Source: Cavia porcellus
Lineage: Eukaryota; Chordata; Mammalia; Rodentia; Caviidae
Assembly (NCBI RefSeq): GCF_034190915.1
Contig: NW_026947503.1
Span: forward strand, 18,942,532-19,006,531
Reading direction: 5' to 3'
Length of the DNA: 64,000 nucleotides
The notes beneath the pieces were generated by a model. It ran no database searches. It saw only the letters and a list, made by a program, of their open reading frames with translations, and had not been told where the DNA came from. The position numbers and the translations under genes were made by a program. Shown here in pieces: positions 25,517 to 35,648 of the stretch (the first letter of the stretch is position 1; every line of letters starts with the position of its first letter).

Positions 25517-26037
25517 TGCTTATTTATCAGACATAAATATATTTGCTGTTTCCTATATTGTTCAATAAGTTTAACTTTTGACCCTTTAGTAACAGAAAAC
25601 CCTGATTTGATTAAGCATCCACCACAGTATCACATTTTAAAAATTGTTTGACTAGTCTGCTGCTTTTTAGAAAAAATATTTCCCTATTTTTTCTACTAAT
25701 TAAAAAAAAACAATTCTAAATATTAAATATAAAACAAATGCAAGGGATCTGATAAATGAGTGAAGAAAGCAGAAGGCTTAAGGCCCCTCGAAATCAGAAG
25801 ATGACAATATGTGAATGTCCTTCATTTTGTTCTTTCTAATGTAATCTACAGTTACAAAGAGCTTTACACTGTCCTACAAGATGCTCATGTGCTTTTGGAA
25901 GATAACTGGATCATGAGAACTAATTTCAGCAATGGATTGAACTACTGATTAGTTCTTAATCTGATGTCACTATTGGAAGGTAATACAATTGAGAAAAGGA
26001 GTTTAATTGAAGGAGTAAGTTATGGAATATGATTCTG
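25517..26037. other. No recognised feature
   Basis: AT-rich sequence without a recognisable repeat or exon. Confidence 0.45.
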
Positions 26038-26044
26038 GGATATA

Positions 26045-26451
26045 CACCTATAACCCAGCCTGCAGGTAAGTCCACGGAGACCCTAGAAGGGGAGTGGGGA
26101 TTAAGAGGGGACAAGAGACACAAAGGATGGAGACAAGACGAAGTCCAATCAAGTCTCGTTTATTAAAGGAAGGAGAATCAAATATATAGGGTATTGAGGA
26201 GGAGGGATTTGGGTTCTGAGATGTCAGCAGGTAACTTAGCAACAGTGGCAATACTGAGGGTTATAGGTCAATTCAAATTTCCTGGGTGCGGGCTCATAAG
26301 GCGGGCTGGTTAACATAATTCCTGAATAGGCCAAACAAGCTAGGTAGGCAAGGTGCTGCTTAACTACCAAACTTAATTTCTAGAGGGAGTTAAGGTGGGG
26401 CTGCCTGTAGATGTTAAGGTGGCAGCCAATTACAGGGCTTCCCACATACCT
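26045..26451 (-). mobile_element. Class II (ERVK/IAP-like) solo LTR
   Basis: The minus strand shows a U3 beginning near TGTGGGAAGCCCTGTAATTG, a TATA box (CCCTATATATTTGA, plus strand about 26180-26193), and a polyadenylation signal in TTAATAAACGAGAC (about 26155-26168). A pyrimidine-rich U5 follows, with CTTGTCTCC and GTGTCTCTTGTCCCC. This layout fits rodent class II LTRs. GGATATA occurs just outside both ends (26038-26044 and 26452-26458), a possible target duplication, though the termini are not the usual TG/CA if that is right. No internal retroviral region flanks it. The 67-codon minus ORF inside is LTR sequence. Confidence 0.75.
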
Positions 26452-26639
26452 GGATATATCTATAAATGGAGATAAAGCTGGCAACCAACTTTTCAGGTAA
26501 AAGACATCTCCAAAATTCTAACTATAGGACAAAGAAAAGCACATTCTAACAACATAGGAATATATCTGTACTTGCTTCTCTTAAATGCATGCTAAGTGGG
26601 GAACCATAGCTTCACCACACAAGACAGTAAGAAAATCAC

Positions 26640-27480
26640 CCAAACCATATGATAACCTCAAAGATAAAAGATTGCTTTGTGGAAAAACGTGTAATAAAAT
26701 GTAGAAGACAAGCTATAGACTCAGAGAAAAGCATCAAAACTCACATCTCTCAAAAGTTAGCATCTTTTATATATTAAAAACTCAAATAATAAAAGGAAAA
26801 ATTATAATTAGAAAATGAATAGAATATATGAAGACATATTTTATCAAACATACACAGATGACAAGTATGCACATAAAAATATGCTCAGTACCATTAGCTG
26901 TTAAATAAATGCAAATTAAACCCACAGTGAAATACCACTAAGGAGTATACAAATGCCTAAAGTTAGAAAAAAAAAAAAAAAAAAAAAAAGAAAGCTTGCC
27001 ACAACATTACATTCCAGTAAGTGTAGTGAGAAGTGAACCATTCTTTTACCACTGGTAGGAATGTGACAGTGTGCACCACACTGGAAACTAACTGCAGTTC
27101 TTTAAAAATAATTAAGCATGACATAATTATTTAACCCAGAACTTGCATTCCTAAACATTCATTCCAAAGAAATTAAGGTATATTTTTAGAAGTACTGGTA
27201 AATAAAATTTTAGATTAATGAGTTCCAAACTAGAAACAACTCATCAACAGTTTGGTAGAACAAGGAGTGGACCTCCCATACCTGGAACTATTACTTTGCG
27301 ATAAAAAACTGACATATGGATGCACAGCAAACTGGACAAATCTGTAAAGAATTAAGCAAACTGGAAAAAAAAATATCCCAATTGGTAACACAGTATATAA
27401 TTCCACTCGTACAACATTCTTGAAATAACAAAAATCAGAGGGTTAGAGGATAAGCTGTCAACAGATGATAGTTGATGGAA
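26640..27480 (+). mobile_element. L1 3' end fragment
   Basis: Sense L1 signatures occur in order: ATGAAGACATATTTTATCAA, ATATGCTCAGTACCATTAGC, AAATGCAAATTAAACCCACA, AATACCACTAAGGAGTATAC, ACCACTGGTAGGAATGTGA and GGTAACACAGTATATAATTC. They run through the C-terminal part of ORF2. A 23-base A run (26967-26989) lies inside. The fragment is old and frameshifted throughout. Confidence 0.8.
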
Positions 27481-27764
27481 GAGAAATCGTTATGTATATG
27501 GAAATTCAACCCAAAGGATGGGACATCAACCAGGTGGATGCATATTTTGGGAACAATTATCCCTCCCTCCCCAAATGTTAAGTATTGGAGGGTTGGGCTC
27601 CCCTCACTGCAGAGAAATTCAGTGGAGCAAACTCAGTAAGATACAAGGTAACGCATTATATATTTTTGTTCTTACAACTGTATGTGAATGTGCTATCTCC
27701 TCACCCTCAAATGCAATGAAAAACGTTTTTCTAATCCATTGTTTATTTCCTATAATCTCAGAGT
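27481..27764. other. No recognised feature
   Basis: Sequence after the L1 fragment that I cannot assign. It may contain diverged L1 3' UTR. The 83-codon frame at 27518-27769 is unremarkable. Confidence 0.4.
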
Positions 27765-27960
27765 TTTAGGATTTTAATTAGTATTTTATTTCACTGAATC
27801 TATAGGTTAAATTGGCAATATTTACTTTTTTATAATATTCAGTTTCTCTTTCAAGCCTTTTGCATATTTTTAGAGCTACTATTATATTTGACTTTTAATA
27901 TTATATTACTTTTAACATGCTTAGAAAAATTCCTGCATCATTGTTAAGCTCTAATATACA
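27765..27960 (-). mobile_element. L1 ORF2 fragment, antisense
   Basis: TTTATTTCACTGAATCTATAG followed by TTAAATTGGCAATATTTAC and TTTATAATATTCAGTTTCTC follows the antisense L1 ORF2 series TTGAATCTATAGATT...TTTGGG...ATTTTAACAATATTGATTCTTC. It is short and diverged. Confidence 0.6.
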
Positions 27961-28100
27961 ATCAGTGACTAACCAACATAAGATAAACACATGCTAGTGG
28001 TTGACTTTGATGTTTGAATATAACACTATTTCACACAATAATAATGTACAATTCTCCAACCAGGTGAAGACATTTGACAACGATTGCAGTTGACAGGATG

Positions 28101-29441
28101 TGTTAGTCAGCTTCCTGTTGTTGTGACAAAACAGTTAAGTGAATCAACTTAAGGGTTGAAAGGTTGTTTTTTGGTCATAATTTCAGGGATTTTGGTCTGT
28201 GATTCATTGGTTCCATCACTATGAGGCAGAACACCAGAGCAGAGAAGATCTAACAAGAGCAAAGCTGCCCCAGGAAGGAGAGTCGGAAAGAATATGAAAA
28301 AAGCAAGCTGGTAAGAACACAATGAGCTTTAGTGTCCAGTAACTTCTTCCTCTATCTGGTCCTGTCTCCAATGCTTATCAATTCTTTGATGAGTTAGTGT
28401 CATTGTGATCAAATTACTCATCTCTCAGGTCCCTGGGCAGGCCTAACACCTCAAGGCCAGTGCAGTGAGCAGCTCAGGACCCTAAACCCTGCGGGACCCT
28501 AAACTTCAGTATCAGCAGAGCATTAAAGACACAAAGACTAAGGAAAGGAAACACTTTTGTTGGAGGGGAGGATAAAGGAGAATACAGACAGTCATCTTGA
28601 TAAGAATCAGAGGAGGGGCATTGGAGGATAAAGGACTCCTGGGCCCTTTGTTCCTTCCTGGCTGCTTTCCTCAGGAGTCAAGACCATTCCTCTTCCCACC
28701 CAGAACTTCCTGTAGATTGATTGGCTCCTGGGAACCTCTGCCTAATACATCTCTTGCAGTGCTCCACATGCAGCTCTTTCTGTGTGTTTACTTTCTCCTG
28801 ACCTACTTTTTAAGGCCTTATCTTTGAGATGGGTAGAAGGTTGGCAAAAGGGGCACCTTATTCATGATTAGCTTAAAGTTAGTAAGGAGGTGGATAATTA
28901 GTTTAGTAACACATACAGGTTCTCAAATGGCAATATAATGATCCTAGAGTGAATATCATAGGTGAATACACATGTCTGTGTACATATATGCTCTTGATAG
29001 ATGTGAGTACTATTTGTATGAAAGTTTTTCCCAAAATTAGTCAGCCTCTCTCCCCATGTCTCTCCTCTATTGTAAGGCAGGTGGAGATGGCCAGATATTT
29101 CAGCTTGACTTTGTGCCCTTGGCCGCCTCTGTTCTCTGCCTGTCAGCTCTTTCTCTCTTTGTTCTGTCCATGCAAGTCCCAAGGCCATTTGGTGCTTTTA
29201 TCTGTTTCTTTCTAGTTCTTTACCCAGTCCTTGACCTACTTCCCAGGGAAATTTGTCTGGTAAAGTTTTAACCCCTTCTACTCAAGACTAGAAAGAAAAT
29301 CTAGTGAGGCTCGTGTTTATTCTTTCCTCTGTTTACAGAGCCTTTCCCTACATCTCAATGTCCAATTGTGAACACTGTGGCACTGCAGATCAGGCCCTCA
29401 GTACATGAGTTATACACAACTCTCCATATTCAAATCATAAC
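28101..29441 (-). mobile_element. MaLR-type LTR split by a later insertion
   Basis: The plus strand starts TGTTAGTCAGCTTCCTGTTG at 28101 and continues through GAAAGGTTGTTTTTTGGTCA and TATGAGGCAGAACACCAGAG to about 28450. The remaining end lies at 29351-29441, with ACATCTCAATGTCCAATTGT and a terminal CATATTCAAATCATAACA. Read on the minus strand the element starts TGTTATGATTTGAATATG and ends AACA, as in ERVL-MaLR LTRs. The two halves are parted by about 890 bases of LTR-like sequence, so the MaLR was there first. Confidence 0.75.
28461..29351 (-). mobile_element. LTR-like insertion inside the MaLR LTR
   Basis: This insert of about 890 bases has TG...CA ends when set at 28461-29351. The minus-strand 3' part holds CCAACAAAAGTGTTTCC (a degraded AATAAA) and CTTTGTGTCTTTAATGCTC. 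Then comes a short internal repeat TTTAGGGTCC(C/T), followed by GAGCTGCTCACTGCA, resembling an R-U5 region. No clean target duplication is visible; the nearest is ACACCTCAA (28446-28454) versus ACATCTCAA (29350-29358). I infer a solo LTR of unnamed family. The four short ORFs inside are not genes. Confidence 0.55.
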
Positions 29442-29594
29442 AGAAGGCATGCCTTACTTTACTATGCTCCATTTTATTGTTCATGGCTGAGGATAACATA
29501 GCATGACTGATTCTGTAAATGGCAAGCTCAAAAAGTAGCCAAGAATTAGAAAACTTGAGGAAAAAAAAAAACACTTGAATACCAGCCAATGGCT
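29442..29594. other. No recognised feature
   Basis: Short AT-rich interval without a recognisable repeat. Confidence 0.4.
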
Positions 29595-29720
29595 TATAAC
29601 TTATCACTTCTACTATTAGCTGTACGTTCTTAGCCAAATCATTTGGCTTATGTGTTCTCATTTCCTTGTTTATAAAACAAAATTGTGGGATGAATTATTT
29701 TTTGAGTTACTTTTGATTCA
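29595..29720 (+). mobile_element. MIR SINE (ancient)
   Basis: ACTATTAGCTGTACGTTCTT, TAGCCAAATCATTTGGCTTA, TTCTCATTTCCTTGTTTATA and AAACAAAATTGTGGG follow the MIR core series CTTACTAGCTGTGTGACCTT...GGCAAGTCACTT...TCAGTTTCCTCATCTGTAAAATG, with about one quarter of positions changed. Confidence 0.7.
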
Positions 29721-30367
29721 GTACATTTGTAATCATTTGATAATTGATTTTATGTGTATTTGACTACCCCATTGCACTCATTTCTTTTTCCAAACTTACT
29801 ACTTTAGAAGACTCGATAAAATAATGAGGTTCCCAATGAAAGTGTTGGTCTACATCGCATTTCCGTGGATCAGTACATGCAGTAACCATCCAGGACACCT
29901 AGTGAAATATTATACATGTCACTTGAACACAAGGTAAATACGTCTTGTTCACTATAACTTGTCCTAATGTTTTGATTCTTTTTTTTTTTAGATTTTTTTT
30001 TTTATTTAAAAGGAGAAAGAGAAAAACAAAGCATAATAAAACAAAACAGTGTAAGGGTACAAGTAATTCAGAAGTACAAAAAAAAAAAAAAAAAACAAAA
30101 AAAACCAGTAAGCTATCACCAGTTAATAGATTACATGCTATGATTTGATTCTTAATCTGAGAGGAAGAAGAGGGAGTTGGATTTTAGCATGGTAAGAATT
30201 TCCCACAGTCGTCTCAGAAGTTTTGTTTATTTTTCTACACCTTTAAAACTGATCTTTGTCTATTACAGTGTGATATGCATTTACTTATTGTCGTGGATAT
30301 GTAAGGTAAAAATAAAAATTAACACTATCTTTGGTATATATAGATTTGCTTAAATTTTCTTTTCTTT
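29721..30367. other. No recognised feature; A- and T-rich tracts
   Basis: Interrupted T runs at 29980-30003 are followed by A-rich sequence and an A run at about 30078-30106. The pair could snap back on itself. No transposon body is recognisable between them. Confidence 0.45.
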
Positions 30368-30448
30368 TGATACGGGGGAGATCAAACTCATGACCTTGTG
30401 CTTGCCAGTATGGTCCTTATGCTACAGAGCTAAATCACCAGCACCAAT
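30368..30448 (-). mobile_element. ID SINE
   Basis: On the plus strand the antisense body reads GATCAAACTCATGACCTTGT, GCTTGCCAGTATGGTCC, then GAGCTAAATCACCAGC (complement of the A box and head). CTTAAATTTT (30349-30358) and CTTCAATTTT (30452-30461) flank it with one mismatch, a likely 10-bp target duplication. Confidence 0.9.
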
Positions 30449-30481
30449 TAACTTCAATTTTATGTTTTAATCATTTTGACA

Positions 30482-30589
30482 TCTTTTTTTTTTTTTTGTC
30501 TTTTTTGTTTTTATCGGTACTGGGGACCGAACTCACGACTGCCTGTTGCAAGGCAGGCTCTTATGCCGCTGAGCTAAATCCCCAACCCC
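30482..30589 (-). mobile_element. ID SINE with perfect target duplication
   Basis: A T-rich tail (30482-30515) leads into CGGTACTGGGGACCGAACTC (B box), ACTGCCTGTTGCAAGGCAGG and GCTGAGCTAAATCCCCAACC (A box and head). The 11-base sequence GACATCTTTTT occurs without mismatch on both sides (30478-30488 and 30590-30600). This perfect duplication and the well-kept promoter boxes point to a young copy. Confidence 0.95.
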
Positions 30590-30721
30590 GACATCTTTTT
30601 AAAGGTGTAATTACACACAAAAATCTGAATATGTTAAATATATTCAAATTTATGGGCAACACTATGTGGGCACAATCAAATAAATGCACATATGCATTAC
30701 TTTAAAATATTCATTTGATTA

Positions 30722-31103
30722 TAAAATGAGCAAAGGACTTGAACAGACATTTCTGTTTTAGAAGACACAAGCAGGTGCTGATTGTATCAAAGGGTGCTGA
30801 ACGTTATTCATTATTGGCAAAAGGCAAATCTTTCAAGGTTGAAATATCACTTCACACCTGTAAGGATAAATTTTACTTAATTAACAGTACTGGCAAACAT
30901 GGAGAACAGAAAAGGAGGAATGTAAAGTGGTGCAACCACCAGGGAAAGCAATGTAGAGTCTGTAGATACAGCGATTCCCTCTCTGAGATTGCTCCCAAAG
31001 GAAACAAAAACACTATTTCGAACAGATCTCAGCATTACTCACAATAGTTAAGATATCAAACCCATCTTTTTGATACTAGATAAAAATATATTTCTATGCA
31101 AGC

Positions 31104-31135
<32 letters not shown>

Positions 31136-31500
31136 TATTGAGACTTCCAAAACAGCAAGTCTTACTCTTTGAGACAATGTGGATAAAACCTAAGGACATT
31201 ACGTTAAGTGAAGTAATTCAAAGAGAGAAAGACAAATATCCCATGATCTTCTTTTACGAGGCATTCAATATTGCCGAATTCATTGAACTAGAGAGTAGAA
31301 TTCTGAATACCAAAGTTTAGAGCGAGGAGAAAATTGAGCTGTTTTTCTGTGAGTATGAAGTTTCAGTTATGAAGATGAATAAGTTATAAAATCTACTGGT
31401 ACAACATAGCACCTGTAGTTGAGAATACTGTACTGTACTCTAAATTCAAAGAAAAAATATACTGAAGTATGCTACATGAAAATAAAAGAATAACATGTTA
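30722..31500 (+). mobile_element. L1 3' end fragment with 3' UTR
   Basis: Sense L1 signatures run in order: GAGCAAAGGACTTGAACAGA, ATATCACTTCACACCTGTAA, GGAATGTAAAGTGGTGCAAC, ATTGCTCCCAAAGGAAAC, GACATTACGTTAAGTGAAGT and GTTTCAGTTATGAAGATGAA, the last in the 3' UTR. A TA microsatellite (31104-31134) has expanded inside. The ORFs at 30739-31047 and 31096-31320 are broken pieces of ORF2-derived and 3' UTR sequence, not genes. Confidence 0.88.
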
Positions 31501-32984
31501 TCATCAGAGAATATATCAATATGTAAATGAACACTTTTGGATGAAAAATACAATCTTTTTTATTGAAAAGTATTGTATATAGAATGCTACTTCTGTAGAA
31601 AAATTGGTAATTTCTAAATATTTCCCATAAATCAAAGAGTTGTTCTAAATATACTGTAAAATAATAGTATTCCCCCTGATATTGTCTATAAATCAGAATA
31701 AAATTATTAAAATTTTAATCTTTAGCTTTAAAGATTAGATATGTAACATGACTATATTCATAGAGTAATATAAAGATTTGAAGACAACAAATTTCATTTT
31801 TTGTGGTGCTTGAGAAAAGAATGCCTACATATTAATTTAATCAGATATGTATAATCACCTGAAAAATCACTGAGAAAGAGTTCCGTTATACAATCCTTAC
31901 TCGTTGATACATAAGTGCAGTGAGGATGTCCTTCTCCATTATACATAATGGCTTATTCTGAAGATTCTTGTAAGTGTTCTATTTTGTCAAGAATAAATGT
32001 TATAAAAAATAACAGCTGAAAATTTACACAAAAGTTAAACCTCATGTCTTCCCTCGACATGAGAAACCTAAAAAAAATAAGTAGCAAACGAAAAGATAGA
32101 TAATAGAAAACATGCAGATATATCTTTTGCAAACAGGAAGAGGATCAGAAGATGGAGGAGGAGTTCCGGGACGGGAGAAGAGATGGTAAAATCGTTAGGA
32201 TGTGTAATGCTTGTGTGCCGACTACTCACAGTGAAGATATTCTTCGTGTACTGAAAACAGGTACTAATAAAGATTTTTAAAAAACATAAAATATTGACTA
32301 CCAATTTAAAATTTTTAAATAGTAAACAATGTTTTCAAAACGTCCGTGTGTTAAAACACTACCTGGTACCTAGTACAATATAATGTGACATAACTTTGGG
32401 AACCTGAAACCAATCCCAGTGGGACTTGAGTTAGAGTCCTGAGATGAAAAGTGTGTGTCTTTATCATACAGACTCGAAAAGACTAATACTGACAAACTAA
32501 TTCATTTCATAGCAGTATAGGGTTACAAAAGTTACGTGGACCCAGTGAGTTAATTTGCAGGCAAATTTTCACTATTAAAGTTTGGCTAATTCATTTTCTA
32601 GTGTTGGGACTTTTTCTTGCATGCCTATTCTAAACATAACATAATATGTTTTGTGTCTTTATGTTATGTCTGATTTATGATGTGAAAATTCTGACATGAT
32701 CATTGAACTACTGGGACTTGAAGTGGAATTCTTGTGAGATAGAGATCTAATTGTATTTGCTTCTAAATATCTTCATCCTAGTTTTATTTTTTTCCTTTAG
32801 TCTTTCAATGCTTTTCATGCTTATTAATTATCTAAGGAGGCTAGAAAAGCAGACTATCAATCGTCAAATGACAGTAGATTCCTCTTAGATGCTTTAAAAA
32901 CGTACCATACTTGAACTCCAACTTGAAAAATCGGTCCTGCACAGGGCCTAGGCGTGCACATTTTCAGCCTGGACAGTCCTCCAC
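31501..32984. other. No recognised feature
   Basis: AT-rich, apparently unique. The segment at 32935-33000 is somewhat GC-richer with a GGCCTAGGCGTGCAC stretch. No exon is evident. Confidence 0.45.
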
Positions 32985-33110
32985 AAGGACAGTGTGGAGC
33001 CAGCGCTGAGTCTGCCTTCAGTCTTACTTAACCAGCACTGTGGCATGAGGAAGTCACCTCGTAATCCTGAACCTCAGTTTCCTTATCCAGGAAATCATAT
33101 TCACACTTAA
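32985..33110 (+). mobile_element. MIR SINE (ancient)
   Basis: GAGTCTGCCTTCAGTCTTAC, TGTGGCATGAGGAAGTCACC and TGAACCTCAGTTTCCTTATC match the MIR core CTCTGCCACTTACTAGCTG, TGGGCAAGTCACTTAACC and GAGCCTCAGTTTCCTCATC. The flanks are too diverged to set exact ends. Confidence 0.78.
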
Positions 33111-33242
33111 CATGAGCAAACAATGCAGAAATAATTAGATAAAATGAAGAAAGTGGTTGTGAAGAAAAAAATATTGACATCCAAGAAGAAATACACCAGT
33201 AGAAATGCCAGATCAAAGGAATTCTTTCATGTTGTTTTTTCA

Positions 33243-33263
33243 CACTGAGCTAAATCCCCAGGC
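33243..33263 (-). mobile_element. ID SINE head fragment
   Basis: CACTGAGCTAAATCCCCAGG is an exact complement of the ID head and A box (CCTGGGGATTTAGCTCAGTG). The rest of the element is missing: a short T run stands directly next to it. This is an internally deleted copy, or a chance or gene-conversion remnant. Confidence 0.6.
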
Positions 33264-33454
33264 TTTTAAAATTTTTAAATATTTATTAGTACATGCTGGA
33301 AGTACATAATGATTACAATCATTGCAGGGAATTGATGAATGTGCACAACACAGTTAAATTATTTTCCTCTTTTCCCGCCACCCTCCTTTTATTTTACAAG
33401 TACCATATTCATGTCTTTATCTTACATTTATAAATTTAATTGTAATTACCTTTT

Positions 33455-33590
33455 TAAATTTTATTTTAAGAGAGAGTCTTGCTGAATTGCTAAAGCTATC
33501 TAGGCTGGGCTCAAATTTGTGATCCTCCTTGCCTCAGTCTCCCAAAGTACTAGGATTAAAGCCATTTGCCACCATCCCTGGGAAAAGTAA
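33455..33590 (-). mobile_element. B1-like (7SL-derived) SINE
   Basis: The plus strand reads AGAGAGAGTCTTGCTGAATT, TATCTAGGCTGGGCTCAAAT, TTGTGATCCTCCTTGCCTCA and TCTCCCAAAGTACTAGGATT. This is the full antisense order of a 7SL-derived monomer. The retained order and length indicate a near-complete copy. Confidence 0.9.
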
Positions 33591-34837
33591 CTTCTTATTA
33601 TTTTCATGGAATTTAAAGATCACAGAATAAAATATTGAATGTTGATCCAAACTTAAAGAGATGCTTTCTCTCACTCTATAAATTATACAGTTAAAAGAGA
33701 ATTGGCAACATTAAAATTACTCATAATTTTTACAATGATCTAAAACATGTCAATTCTTCTTGTTTTTAATGGTTTTTAAAGCATGCCAAATCTAAGTTAG
33801 TTTTAGTACCTTTTTCATATTTAATCCACCTATAACACTGCAATATTTAATACTTTACAAAAATTCTCATAAGTCACTATGCAACCATAATTTTCCCATT
33901 AACTATTTAATAGTAGTCATTAACACTTTAAGTGTCTACTTTTAGGAAGTCATACAACATATTTATACCCATCCTTTATGAAAGTATAAAGTGTAAATGA
34001 AAAGAATTAAAGAATGATATTGTTATTCCAAATTTTAGTATCTAGTGATAATTATTTTGACAAAAGGAATCATAAATTAATTTCAGTATGTCATTTAAGT
34101 ATTGTTAGTAGAAGCACTAGAAATACTTGGAAACTTACTCATTTTAGAGCAAAATTTCCATTTGGATTTGTATGTGTATGTGTATTTATGTTCATTGAAT
34201 CTGTTGTATATTATGTGTTGTGAACTATCACACATTTGACCTTTGAGCAGTGTTTTTTTTCAGCAACAGTTTTGTTATTCCTACAATTTAGTGTTTTATA
34301 GAAATCTTTTTATTAGTGTTTTACTTGATGTGAAAATTATTTTAATTGTATTTATTCTCATATCACTGTATTGTTTTGAAAGAATTTTACTAATTGCTAT
34401 CTTTGTTCATGTAGAAAAAAATGCATCCATAGTATTATCATTTTAGTGTACAGGTAACAAGTTTCCGTATTTTAATGAAAATAAAGGATGACATATGGTG
34501 TGAAGGAAACTTTGAAAGAACAAGACACATTTACTTTGCAACCAAAGCACAAAGAAAAATATATTAGAGATGATATATTATCTTGGTAACAAATAGGAGA
34601 CAGCGAAAATTTAGCAGACTGTCCACAGTCTAAACGCATGAGAGCTTTGGGATAAACTGCCAGGAGACTGAAGAAAATACCTAGAGAGTGCTTGAGAATG
34701 TAAGAGTTATTAACTTATATGATGAAGGACTGTCTGGTTGCAACCAGCTTAGCAGTTAGCACTCAGCACGTTGTTACCATGGAGGAAGCAATTGCATGCT
34801 TTAACCTATGTAAATATTGACAGTTATTTATTTGCTT
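33591..34837. other. No recognised feature
   Basis: AT-rich sequence with no repeat I can place. The frames at 34014-34446 are AT-driven. Confidence 0.45.
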
Positions 34838-34846
34838 TGTGTGTTG

Positions 34847-34902
<56 letters not shown>

Positions 34903-34903
34903 T
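34838..34903. repeat. (GT)n(GA)n compound microsatellite
   Basis: About 17 GT units change abruptly into about 14 GA units. The minus-strand ORF reading Ser-Leu and His-Thr repeats is a by-product. Confidence 0.95.
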
Positions 34904-35616
34904 CAGCATTCCAAGAATAACAGCTTTTGGTCTGTGTTCAGGAAACAACACTTCTTACAGATAACTCGCGCCCAGTTTCTAGAGTACGTATTGGGTCTTG
35001 GAGGTCCTTCAGATAATCTTCATCCAAACATTTCAGATACATCTGCTTTCATTGTCTGTTTTATTTGTGTAGAGACTTGCCAGTAGAAAAATACATGCCA
35101 GGGATGTGGATGGTGTTTGATGTGCCTCCTCCTTTTTCAAGAACCAATCACTGTAAGTAATAAAAATAACAACCTGATTTTGGGGGGAAAATATACAAAA
35201 ATAGTTCAAAGTCATTTAAGAGTGTATTCATTGCTTTATATGCATTGCTGAATATCTAGAGTGCATCTCTGTCTTTCAAAGTGTCTCATTTTTAAAAAAT
35301 CTCCAGCTTTTTGTTTTGTAATATCTAGTACTACTTCATATAAAGTTTCAAATGAATTCTTTTAATGAATTCTGAGTCCCTTCCACACTCAGTGACTCAA
35401 TCAGTAGATATCCATAAGCAATGACCATTTTGATCCTGCCATAGTTCGTTAATCCCAGAGGGACTCTGGGTTCTGTCTTAGTCCACTTGTCTCAAGACAT
35501 AGTAACCACTTTTCCCATATCACATGACAGTTTGAATTGCATGAAGAAGTCAGGAATTCTTTTTTACTGTGACTGCTTTAGTGTCATAATACAATTTTAA
35601 GAGAAAAAAAATCTAG

Positions 35617-35648
<32 letters not shown>

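Noticed and set aside
29980..30106. T-run and A-run pair as a retroposon or palindrome
   Set aside because: The arms are simple homopolymers with imperfect interruptions and no recognisable body between them.
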